A program made the translations under genes and the position numbers. A stretch of 64,000 bases of DNA. Source: Lateolabrax maculatus. Its lineage: Eukaryota > Chordata > Actinopteri > Acropomatiformes > Lateolabracidae. Position 1 is the stretch's first letter; the number at the start of each line of letters is the position of its first letter. The notes beneath the pieces were generated by a model. The model had not been told where the DNA came from and did no database searches. It saw nothing but the letters and a program-made list of their open reading frames with translations. Shown one piece after another: positions 12,526-23,603 of the stretch. The stretch covers positions 8,143,001-8,207,000 of the forward strand of contig CM062218.1 of NCBI GenBank assembly GCA_031216445.1, written 5' to 3'.

Positions 12526-12731
12526 AACACCCTAACACACGTGCACACACACACACACAAATAAGACTAAAATGGACCCGGAAATGTAAGTTACATCACT
12601 AGTTGTATTCAACTATTTTAGGAAGGTGAGAGTTATTGGTTAAGGAATTAATGTAAGGTCCTCATAGTATATATATAATAAAATCTGATTTTGTGAAAAT
12701 AATGTGTTAGGGTGTGTTCCTGTGTGTGTCT
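12526..12731. repeat. Short inverted repeat pair flanking about 150 bp
   Basis: The left arm contains ACACCCTAACACA followed by CACACAC; the right arm contains TGTGTTAGGGTGTGT followed by TGTGTGTGT. The arms are inverted copies. The interior is AT-rich and includes AAGGTCCTCATAG, which recalls a common fish repeat. It could be a tiny foldback or MITE remnant or two ends of one decayed element. Confidence 0.4.
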
Positions 12732-14509
12732 GTAGCCATGGGCCTTAAGCCTTCATCAGAATAGTAGAGGCCTCATCATCTCTTTTCTTTCCCATAAGGT
12801 TCATGTTTAGCCATCACTCATGCCCATATTGCATGATTGCACTGAAGGACCAGTATAATCAGCCATAATGCTTTACAGATGTTATGGGTGTTTCTAAAGC
12901 CAATACTACAGCCCCCAGGCAACCATATATGAAAACCCATCTGTGCACGGATGTCAGTGTGTGTGAATGTTTGCGTGTCTGTATGTGTAGCTGAAAACCG
13001 GGGCATGATCAGAGTGAAACATCATGAATTAAGGTCACATCTACAGTTCAGGGTGTGTGATTTATGTCCCCCTGCCTTGCCCTGTCATTGACTAATCACC
13101 TGAACAGAAACTAACAGGTGCAGACTGATTTGCTGAAGAGCGATTTCACAGATGAGACACTCTGAATTTGCCATTAAACACGACCAAGAAACAGCACTAA
13201 GCCAGCAATGACATGTAAATATGACAGGCCACATGATCTGAACAAGAGAAGACACCCATTTAAATCCCTTTAAGATCTGCCAGCCCCCTTCCTAATCCAC
13301 CCTCTAACATCTCCCATTGTGCACAACATCTAATATCAACCGCAAACTGCTGCTAAATGAAGACTGGGGGCATACCGCAGCCAGGAATTTGCATGGACCG
13401 CCCGCTCTTGTGAAATAGGAAATGAAACATGCAGAGGTTTGGAAGCTCTGTGAGATTCTGGATATTCCTGTGGTCTGGCGCTCAGGACCCTGTGGCCCAG
13501 GGCCTTTAATTCCTAATGGTGGAGAACGCCAAGCTCTGGTCACGACAGGAAATGCCTGCTAGGTGAAACATCCGCCCCCAAAAAGCATTCATTCAGAAGT
13601 GTCAAGCACACAGTTTCCCTATGAACTGGATTGGTGCATTAATAAAGTGCTTTGTCATCATGACCATGTTAATTTGGTTAGAATCCAGTCAGCTGCAGTA
13701 GTAATGATTGCAATTGTGAAATTCTGTTTTTTTACGACTTGCCTCAGCTAAAATATGTAACATTTGTGTATTTGCATTACAGCCAAGATGAAAGTTGAAG
13801 GTTCTGTGGAAACTAATCATTTATTTGAATCAAACACTGCAAAAGCTGGAAAATACAACAGTTACAAAAGTGTGATCTACTGGGCTTATGCTGTTGATTT
13901 CAACCTGTGAAAATGCAAACATGGTGTGAAACATGTCATTTCCACTTCCCTGGCAGTTTTCTTTTTTTTTTTCAAATTTCACAAGCTCTGTCACGGAGGA
14001 CAGGTGTAGCCCAAAAACCAGATAACCATTTCTTAACAGAGTATGGGGAACATCTACGATGATGACATATGAAACTTTTGTGTTTATCAATACCGTAAAA
14101 CAGTAATGGATATATTAACAATATATAAACTGACAAGCATTGGGGATACAAGCTTCAATTTACTGTAGCAATGCCTTCCAATGCAAAGATAAGTGCTGTT
14201 GTTTATTGTGTGCTCCTAACAATTTACAGAATACCCTGACTGAGGAAACACATTAGTGTTGGCAGGAATTTTAATGGTTTGATGCATTTGACTAATTTAA
14301 CAGAAATTGGCCATTATACAATAATTCTTAAATAAAAATGGAGGCAAATATAGTGCAGCGACTTGATGGCGCTGATACTGTCAAACTGTGTGTGTGTGTG
14401 TGTTAGTGTTGCTGTGGAGGCGGTGGGGATGGTCACAGGGGAGGGGGGTTGGTGTCATAAGAAGTAAATGCACATTCGTACACAGAGACACACTCACGGC
14501 ACTCAGTCA

Positions 14510-14640
14510 CTCTGCCTCAGTGTGCACTGTTGAAGCAAATTAAGGAAGCCTTGGCAGCCTTTTAATGGTCTGTCACAGTCTAACAGGTTTAGAGCGCTTA
14601 CAATGGACCCAGGCACTAAGCCCGACAGCTCGCGCTTAAT
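14510..14640. promoter_or_regulatory. Candidate conserved non-coding element
   Basis: This is a balanced-composition stretch without simple repeats, containing GCAAATTAAGG, CTTTTAATGG and CGCGCTTAATTG. Such clustered homeodomain-type words in a long non-coding region next to a developmental regulator are typical of fish conserved elements. One genome cannot show conservation, so this is inference from texture only. Confidence 0.25.
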
Positions 14641-14651
14641 TGTTCAGAACC

Positions 14652-14678
<27 letters not shown>
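14652..14678. repeat. (GT)n microsatellite
   Basis: Pure GT dinucleotide repeat, directly after the candidate conserved block. Confidence 0.95.
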
Positions 14679-14682
<4 letters not shown>

Positions 14683-15289
14683 GTGTACTGTTAGAGCCAT
14701 TCTGTGCCTGTAACTAAAGTCATTGATTCTCATTATGAGGACAGATAAGATAGAAACTTCCTGCCTGTCAGTCTGTTGGTCTGACTGGTTCAATAAAATG
14801 AGTAGTCCACCTGATATGTTGATATATGATGAATGTGGTGCCAATATCTGTGTTTTCATGGTTGTGGTAGCAACCACAACTTTATTTAGACAAAGTGATC
14901 CTAAACCTAAGGTTTTCAAGCCCAGTTGCATTCTCATTCAGCTGAGAGTAGGAAGTTAATTGTGTGGCTATTTTCCACACAAAGGAATCTTGAAATTTCT
15001 TAGCGATTGCAAATAAACCATCCTCAGACAGACACAAAGACAAGGCCATAAGTGGATTGAGTTATTGACTCAAGCAGCCAATAATAAACAAAACATCAAG
15101 TGTCTCAATTTTCAAGTGGTGCCTGAAGAAATCAACAAAGCAAATAAAACCAATTGTTTTTCACTGCGTAACCCACACTCTGTCAGCCAGCAAAATGGTC
15201 CACGAAGGATGAGGTGGCTGTGCCTAAAAATCCCTCCTAAATGATTGGAGATTCTGAGCTGTGTGACCTAGAATATGTTTGACAATCTT

Positions 15290-15440
15290 CTTTTAATTAG
15301 GCCTTGAAGACACGACTCATTCCAACTGCTGTCCCGAGAGCTAAATTAATTACTGAGACAAAGCCCATTCTAGCTCATGGCAAAGATGAATCATTGCAGT
15401 ATTTGGGGAATGAGCAATGCTCTTCATTCAAGGGCTGATG
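15290..15440. promoter_or_regulatory. Candidate conserved non-coding element
   Basis: It contains CTTTTAATTAGGCC, GCTAAATTAATTACTGAG and GATGAATCATTG in a non-repetitive stretch. Only the motif clustering and composition support the call. Confidence 0.25.
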
Positions 15441-18400
15441 AAAGAGACTCAGATTCTAAAATGTAAGCTAATCTACTTGATTACAAAGTCTCCATGAGGC
15501 TCCTCCTTCTACCCCCCCACATGTACAGTATACATCGGCATCTGTTGCCTCTGCTATCAGGAATTATTCTTTCATCTAATCTTCTCTTGGATGGAATATT
15601 TTTTCGAAGAGTGCGCCAAAAAAGATAAACTGAGAAATTTACGAACCTGTGTCGCCCGTAACATAATTCCCTCACTTCCTACGTCTCTTCAGTCACACCT
15701 CACTTGCGTCTTCGCTCACAGTGGTCTGACCATTTTTGCGTCCCCGGGTGAACTACAGATAACTAGCCTCAACTGCCTTGTGCAGGCCATCAGCCAGCAG
15801 ATGCGCCCTCACCCGCAACCAGCAGGCAGGCCATTCATTCAGCTAAATGACTGTCATCTGTCAGCCTGTATAAATGGGTGTTTGTGAGTTATGGCTAATT
15901 AAGCTAATCGCAACACCAAGGGTTGTGCCAGGGCCTGACAAAGAGAGACGGACGAAAAGATGAGCTGGTGGGATGGCGTGTGCCACACCTACACCTGATG
16001 AATATGCGAAGATGCAAAGAATTGGGAAATGATTTCTTTAATTTACTTATTCTTGTCAGATATAAACAATTAAATAATAAACAAATGATTATCATTAAAT
16101 CTTAATTTGGGTTGCTTGTAAAATACAGCAGAGCAGCACTTTGCAAACAGGGATTTAATAATAATACTTTGCTCATTTGTCTCACTTCTGTCTTGTTTGT
16201 TATTTCTGTCTATTCCTCTCTCTGATTATCACTTATTTTCACACACTCTTGCAATGTCCCTTTCTGTATCTTCTCAGAGACCTTGTGAATGTGGAGATGT
16301 GCTGGGAATCCCTACTAGCAGGTTTGTATTGACTGAGTGATTGGTCAGTGTGTGCTCAGAAAGTCTAATGAGGTAACAACCGGAGTTTGCTCGGCCAACA
16401 CCTCCAGATTAAATTGAAGGGTTCACGGGGATGTCCGTGTCCTCCGATAAAAGAGTGATAACCCACTCAAATGTTTTCATTAGTGGAAAAATGTGCCTTG
16501 TTATCTATGCCTGATAAGATGAGAATTCCCCATACGGAAGGATAATATATGGAAACGGTCAGCCAGCCAACGATTCTTGCACCAATTCCCCAGCAGTGGA
16601 GTATTTGTTATACTACAGGAGAGAATAGCTAGATTTGTCCTCTGCAGCATGTGTGTAGGTGTGTGTGTCTCTATCTGTATGTTATGAAGAGAGATGAACT
16701 CTGCAGCAGTACGTAGACGCAATGCGGGCTGGCCCTTGAGTTCAGAATTCATCCCTAGTCTTTCCACATATATCTTGTTGCAACAAGACCAAAAAGACCA
16801 AAGGACTTCAGCTCTTGCTCTGTCACACATACACACTCACATCTGATTAACTTGGTTATTAGTACACTACATGGATGCAATTAGCTGAAGTGGACCATGC
16901 TGGTAATGCAATTCCTCCCAGGTGTATATAGTTAAATAGTCCAATCCGGGTATGAAGCCAGGACAAATGCACAATCATGATTCTCAAGCACGCCTAACAT
17001 GCAAAATAATGAAACACTATCACAAACATGAGTAATATCTGGACTGAGGAGAACAAAATGATTGAAGCAATGTTGGAAACATCTGGATATTAAGCACTTT
17101 GGAGATAATCTGTTGAAAGAGGGAGCATACCATCAGAAATGAGACAGCTCAGGGGTCACAGAAACATGTGTGTTTGTATAAGCAAAAAAAATTGACTAAG
17201 AACACGTGCTCTTTTCAGCAATGTCTCACTGCTTCGTGCAGTCACACACATACAGTAGAAGAGACTAAAAAAGTAAGTGGCTTGCTCAAGAACATCTCAA
17301 CTTTAAATGTTTAGGTAGGCAGAGAGTATTACCTCCTTCAATTTATCTCTTCACAGTCAATCCACGATTAAATGCAGAAGCTAAAGTAAATTGTTGTGCT
17401 GGCCAACCATCACCTCCATCATAAGCCAATTTAATTTGTCTGAGTTTCAGTATAAAATTGTCATTGACACAAAGACATGTCTGATTACCTCTACAGCTGT
17501 ATAGTAATCCCAGTCTAAGTGAGGTGAGGTGTTCAGCAGGTACAGTAGAGGTAGACCAAGGGAGAGGAAAGCCCACCTTTGCAAATTTCAATGGATGTTG
17601 GGGAGAGAATGTGGGGCAGTGGTTGTGCTCTGTAACAAAACTTGAAAATGAAAATCAAACATAAATCATTTATTACAAACACATTCACTTGCACACAATT
17701 AATATGCTTTCAAGGCACGTTAAACATTACAAGCTGATGACAACATCACTGAAGCAGGAATATCTGTCTAACTGAAATTAATTTTTCAAGAGGTAAAACA
17801 GTCATCTTCTTCACTAGAGAAATTTAAAACCCTTCTCAAAAACAAAGCTCTTTGGTAAAATAACAATCAAGAGGTACAATGACTATTAGTTCTAAATTCT
17901 GAATATTTGCAGTGGGGTTGTGTGCTCTGCCGTATGAACTGCAAAGAATTAGCTCATTAAAAGTATGCTTTTGGGAGAGAGAGAAAACTCCTCTGAGTTA
18001 GAAGCTGCATATCAAATATCCCAAGAGCAACACTCCACGAGCAGAGTGGACATTTCATTTACAGTGTCTACATTTTAACTGACATTGTATGTCCACCACT
18101 ATTGCTATTACCCAGAAATGGGCTCTGTCACACCAATTAGTGGAAGGTATCTACACAGAATGTTTCCTTTTCTTTACCATTGTGCTTGTGATCAATTCTC
18201 CATAGACGAGAAAAATCTATAACATGAGGCTTAGGCCATAGGAGTCTTTGCAGCCCATGTGGCTTTAAGTAAGGAATCCAATAACACCATGTGCAATCAT
18301 TAGCTTGTCAGGTTTTATTACACTAAAGTACCTGAAGGCTGGTCCACTCACTGCAGCTGTTATCTAACTTGTTTAGCTGTTTGGTTAATAGAGAGAGAAG

Positions 18401-18763
18401 CCAGGTTTGATGTGAGCTGAGACACTTGGCATCCTTCTGTCACCACAGTGCATGTGTCTCCTTGTCTGCATCTTTCTCTCTAGCCCTCTGTCTTCCCCTT
18501 CTTTGTATCTCTCTACTGATTCCTCTGTTTGTTGGTCTCGCCTGGTTTTGCTGTCTACATCTCTGTCCCAAGCATTATTTCTCTCTTTCAGTAAAAAAAA
18601 TCTAATAAGTTTAAGTGACATGAATGTCAAGGTTACATTATTACTGAAGCCAAATTACAGATTATTGAATATAATTAACATGAACATTTTAGTAAAAAAG
18701 TCATAAAAAGATTCAGAAGAAAATTTTCACCTTCAAAAGGTTTTACTTAGGCACAGTATGCTC

Positions 18764-18873
18764 TGAGCTAACTTCTAATGTCAGCATGTCGCCATGCTCA
18801 CAGTTACTATGTTAAAAATGCCTTACATTTTAACATGTTTAATAGCTACTGTTTACCATGTTCACTATCTTAA
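18764..18873 (+). repeat. Left part of an old teleost dispersed repeat
   Basis: The order CTAACTTCTAATGTCAGCATG, CATGCTCACAG and GTTTACCATGTTCACTATCTTA is that of a very common fish repeat rich in 'GCTAACATG' phrases. The copy stops at TTAA (18870-18873), where another element begins, and resumes at 19525. Strand is arbitrary. Confidence 0.6.
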
Positions 18874-19528
18874 ATAACTCTCCTGCTGTGTTCGTTTCAT
18901 GTTAATTAATTCTGTGTTCCCAGTCCAAAATGACCGGCCCATTATAGCTGATTATAAATCCATAATAATACATATATTATCACCTAATGTTGTGTTAGAT
19001 CTTTTTATCAAATTAAGTTCTTAGAAACATTACACATTTTGATGCCTGTAGGCCTCACCGACCTGAGCTCATACAATTCCATTCTGAGTTAAAAAAAAGC
19101 ATAATGTATGAATTGTCTTGACAATAAATATTATTTATTACATCTTGTGCTATTTTTATGACTACTTTGTGTCAAAGTTTAATGACATTTGTTATGAAAC
19201 TATTTCAGATTTTCAAATAGTGTCACAAAATAACATCTGTTGTGTTCCCAGGCAAAACTGACCGGTATGATTTTATTAGTAAAGAAAAGACATAGGCCCA
19301 AAACTACATATGATCATAGTCTGTGTTGTCTTGAACTTCTGAAACTTCTTCCTCTAATGCATCTTCACTGTCAATTTCCTGGCCTCTCCTCCTTAACCAG
19401 TGTCACGATCAAAGATATGATCAAGAGCCTCATATACAGTATATCATTTGGTCATTGTGCTGCCCCAGAATGAATTGTGAGCAAGGCCTCAAAAAGGCAA
19501 CTTGACAGCAACACAACAGGTGGGTTAA
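18870..19528. mobile_element. Probable non-autonomous piggyBac-like element
   Basis: The block is bounded by TTAA at 18870-18873 and TTAA at 19525-19528, the target duplication of piggyBac transposons. Read inward, the right end is TTAACCCACCTGTTGTGTTGC and the left end has CTCCTGCTGTGTTCG, an imperfect inverted repeat. The right end keeps the CCC after TTAA expected of the superfamily; the left end has drifted. Inside, TGTGTTCCCAG followed by AAA and TGACCGG occurs twice (18912-18938 and 19241-19265). No transposase frame is seen. The older repeat on either side reads continuously once this block and one TTAA are removed. Confidence 0.65.
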
Positions 19529-19790
19529 GTGTGTTAACATGATAACATTTGCTGAGATACAGGTGAGGCTGATGGGAATGTTATATGCCCAAAGTCTGTG
19601 GCATATCTGTGCCAAATTTCATGGCAATTGATCCAATAGTCGTCACGACATTTCATTAATAGGTCAAAAATGTCAACATCATTGTGGCAGTAGAGGGAAA
19701 ATCAGAGGTTCACCAAAGCCAGCAGGTTTTATCCTCTGGGGACCATAAATGTTTGTATAAAATTTCATTTCATTTCAATGTCATTTAATA
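19525..19790 (+). repeat. Right part of the split teleost dispersed repeat
   Basis: After the inserted element the host repeat continues with GTGTTAACATGATAACATTTGC, GGTGAGGCTGATGGGAATGT, GCCAAATTTCATGGCAATTG and TCCTCTGGGGACCATAAATG. These phrases, in this order, follow the left part in the consensus I remember from many fish genomes. Confidence 0.65.
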
Positions 19791-22700
19791 GTTAGGCTCC
19801 GTGACTAAAAACGTTAGTGCTGACTTTAAGCATGTTGACTACGTTCCCTATGAGTTCAGTACAGTCAAACTTCTGTACATTGCCAGGGGACATAATCCAA
19901 GCAGCAATTGTGTTTCCACAAAAACGTCTTTGGCAACGACAATTCGTACCACACTCAAGTATTTTGCAGGTGTTATCATTGCATATTCACAGGAAATTAC
20001 AAAATTTCTCTCTTTGACTCTTTCTTGTCACATCTCCTGACTTCTACATGACTTTCTCCACTGCTTTTTTGTCATACCATCTTCCCCCCCTGAGGGATTT
20101 TCATCCCACCATATTAAGAGTGGAAATGTATCCGCTTCCATTGTAATTACAAACCCACTGGAGGCAAAGCTTCTTGATCTCTACTGGATCCCTGCTTGCT
20201 TTTCTTTTTTCCTTTATTTACTCACCTCTCACAGCCGAGAGGACAGACACATGCTGAGCTATCAGTTCTGTTTTTCTTCCCTTTCTGTTGGGCATTCTTT
20301 GCATCTAATATGCCTGAAATTACAATAGCATTTAGGGAGACAATAAAAACAATGACATAGATGCGGAAGGGTGTTTGAAAGAAAGAGATTGTAAAAAGCG
20401 AGGGGGGTTTGCATTAGTTTGTGAATTGTAGGGATTTCTGTTCTATATACAAGTCTGTGTTGCATATGAGAAGCTGTAAAAATGCACGAGGCGAACTCAA
20501 AGGCTGGAACCATGCCTTTGTTTACTGTTACTGTCTGGATTAGCCATCTCTAGGCACTGTGAATCCTCCTTGAGGCCAAAGTGTTGACTCGTAACAGCCC
20601 AGGACAAAGGCATGATAGTGGGAGAGAAATTGCTTTCTGCAGGGACGAAATGAAAACTGCTGAAAAGAAAACAACCGTCCCCGCTGTCCCATGAAAACAG
20701 GCCAGTTCAAGCCAGTGGAGTCTGCTATGGTTTGAGGGTAGAGGGTCAAGATGAGGGCAAGTGTTTGATGACCCCCGTGGTGATCTGTAACCAAGACCGG
20801 TTAAGCGGGTACTGTGTGAGAAGTGTGGCCAACCAACATTCCACAAAACACACACACATACACACACACACACACACAGGACAACAAAGTGGATATTAAA
20901 AGAGAGAAAAACAAGACAGAGGTGTGTCTGTTGTGAATTTGCGCATTGTTTCCAGAGTGTGTAGTCTGTTTCAAATCCATTCAGGGAATTTTTTACACTA
21001 TCAATCTCTTGTGTGCTGGCTTTGTGATACACCCAATGTGTACTTCCTGGAATGTCTCAGACTAAAAAGGGAATTATAAACAGTGATGCAATACAAAAAC
21101 AGATCAGCCCATTGCAAATGTATTTAAATTTTTTTAGATCACAGGCTACCCCGATGAGAAGTCATTAATTCAGACTTCCATAATAATGTCCTCTATAATC
21201 AAGCATAGCAACAAGTTGACAAGTTTAAAACCACCACAATTAAAACTGGGGTATCATTCATCCCTATAATAATTTAGATGGGTATCATTTCATTTTTTTC
21301 CACTACTGCCCATAAAATGTTTCAGTCCAATACCAAAAAGATACTTTAAATGGGTAATATAAATGGGTTTTTCCCCCCACAAAACCCTTTTCTCATTTCA
21401 GTCAGCCAACTTACATTGAATTGATTATTACTCTACAGTATTGTGACTGTGGAATATGTACTGCGTTGATCTTTGGAGTCTAAACTTGTCGCCCCCCATA
21501 AGGCACCAAGCGTGATCATAACTTTACCCCGAGAGAAACGTAGACCTCTTGAAATGTTACAAGAACCACAGAAGGTGTTGAGTGTTGTGGCAGCAAACAT
21601 AGCAGAAAAAAGAGTTGGCATAAGTACACTGCCATAATTACTACGGTCCATTGAATATACAATATAAGCCAAACTTGTCAAATGTTCATTGTTGTCTAAA
21701 CACAAGCAGCCATACAAGGTCCAGACACAGTCCAGAATTTGAAAAATTATTATTTAAGCCATAATCATAAAACTATGATGCCAACTTTTGGTACTTCATA
21801 GTTTTCAATACTCTGGGCTGTGGACATTTTTCAGGTGCACAAAGAAAATACTGAGTTTCAATTATCAGCCCTAGTTAACGCAGCTACTGTATGTCTGGTG
21901 AGAATATAGCTGAGTATTTTTTTAGGCTAGGCAAGATCAGAAAACCAACGACCACGCTTAGTTAGATGAGGACAAGATTGGCTTCATGTTAGTTCAGTTT
22001 TTGGAAAAACCAGCCCAGTTAGGTCAACAGAATAAATATAGTTCCACCACTCCTGGGTCCCGTGTGTGGCTGTTGATGGTGATGACTGTACTCCCCGAGG
22101 TTGTGGCAGTGAATAACAGAAAGGACCATGATGTTCCCAAAAAACATGTGACAGAGCCCTAGAACCACAGCCACAGCCTTTATGTCTGTCTTGTGGAATG
22201 TTCTCAGTGTTTGTACACAACACGGTTTAAAACACCCCTGCTTCTCTTTGTCTTAGATGGTGGTGGTTGTAGATGAGATGACAATGAAAGAGGCGGTATT
22301 TATTAGTGATGGTGACAACTGCGTAAAACGAGTCGCAACAGTGATTATGACCAGAATGCTGCTACAAATTGATGCACACACAACAGCTTGAGCACTCAAA
22401 GATAATTTCCATCCTGCACACTAAAAAGAGCCTATGTCTGAATGAGCGTGTACCTTGATATCACAGGGATAACATAAAAGGAATGCTGTGTGCAACCAGG
22501 AGCCGACCTACAGTGATGATTATCATACCTAAATCCAATCCAATTTCTTCACTCGTTGCATGCAAGCGCTTCAGGGGAGTCTCAACATGTTGGCAAATAG
22601 GCAGCTGGGAATTTAAGTGGTGCGTATGTAAGATGAGAGAATATCAGAGTTTCGTAATGGAAAATAAGAGAAAGATTTGGTGTGAAGCCTTGTAAATACA

Positions 22701-23378
22701 TTAATAAGGGGAAGAAAAACAGAGAAATAAAACCTGCCAAATCTTTGTTTCCAGCTCTGTGACTGTGACAGCAACATGACGATAATAAAATTCCTCAATT
22801 TGGCTCTTGCCTGGGTTCCAGTCACACCCTTAACGTAACATTAGAAAACCAGATCGCGCCAATAAAGTCAAATCAAACGGATTGCAGAACAGCAATTAAT
22901 TCCAAGGATAATGACAAGGGAAGGCGTCCAAAAGTGTCTCTACCTCAATTAGTCTCTCATTGCACTGTCGATGCAGAAGATGGATGAAAGTAAAACAAAT
23001 TAAGTTGCAGAGAAGAGAGACGGTAAAAGGAAGAGATAACGCAAAGGAAGGAGGGAGGAAGAAATAGTGAGAGGAAGTGATATACACAATGAGGGCTTGA
23101 GAGGAAAGAGTGTGGGAAAGGGAAAGATTAAAGGGATGAGATAGAGAAAGGAGGGGTGGGAGGAGAGGGGGAAGGAGAAAGAGAATCAGATGTGTGCATA
23201 AGAGCTTCCCTGACAGGAACAGCCACTAATGGACTTTAAAAACAGAGAGTGATTAGAAAAATGAAAAGCACGACAGAGAGAGTAGAGAAGTATTCTAAGA
23301 TATGAGAGCAACAAACAAGCCAGAAGAGACGGACAGACATCGAGTGAAAGGGAAAAGGAAGAAATCTGCTGTACTCAC
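19791..23378. other. Non-coding DNA, likely intron or intergenic
   Basis: No exon is called. A 160-codon minus-strand open frame around 20550-21032 runs through the (CA)n tract and has no protein character. Bases 23030-23300 are strongly purine-rich on the plus strand, so pyrimidine-rich in minus-strand RNA, just downstream of the exon at 23379. Confidence 0.5.
20845..20878. repeat. (CA)n microsatellite
   Basis: CA repeat with one ATA interruption near 20859. Confidence 0.94.
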
Positions 23379-23603
23379 AGCTGTATGGGCCTGGCAGTAG
23401 GCGTAGCTCGTGTGCGTGGACTGAGGGTGGTGATGTGGGTGTTGTTGGTGGTGGGATAGGTAATGCTGCAGACTTGAACGGGTGAAAGAGGGGCCACTCC
23501 TGGCCCCTTGACCACCACTGCTACCAGCGGACCAGTTGGAACCCAGGCCTGGACTCGTGGCTGCTGCCTTACTGCTGTGGTAAGCTCTCACTGCTGCACT
23601 GGG
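23379..23603 (-). CDS. Candidate 225-base phase-0 coding exon, His/Ser-rich
   Basis: On the minus strand, an acceptor (TTCCTTCCCACCAG) preceded by about 80 bases that are 91% pyrimidine leads into 225 bases, then a GTGAGT donor. The length is exactly 75 codons, open in phase 0 and closed early by stops in the other two frames. The product begins PSAAVRAYHSSKAAATSPG, is rich in Ser, Gly, Ala and His, and has a histidine/glutamine run (HHQQHPHHHPQ) near residues 51-60 and ends SYAYCQAHTA. I do not recognise a domain. It lies on the rbms3 strand, 23 kb upstream. From memory, RBMS1 and RBMS3 exon 1 ends between codons, so this exon could join rbms3 exon 2 in frame as an alternative N-terminus; it could also belong to another gene or be a non-coding exon. 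Confidence 0.5.

Larger units (their letters stand above)
12732..18763. other. Non-coding DNA with candidate conserved blocks
   Basis: No gene is visible. Microsatellites lie at 14387-14403 and 14652-14678. Short, less degenerate stretches rich in TAAT-type words lie at about 14510-14640, 15290-15440 and 15835-15935 and are described separately. Confidence 0.5.

Noticed and set aside
20550..21032. 160-codon minus-strand open frame, the longest in the window
   Set aside because: It runs through a (CA)n tract read as alternating Cys-Val, has no splice context and no protein-like pattern on either side.
21433..21717. Minus-strand 94-codon frame in a patch with an unusual CCCCCCATAAGGC phrase
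   Set aside because: It looked like a dispersed repeat but I could not recall a family or find ends.
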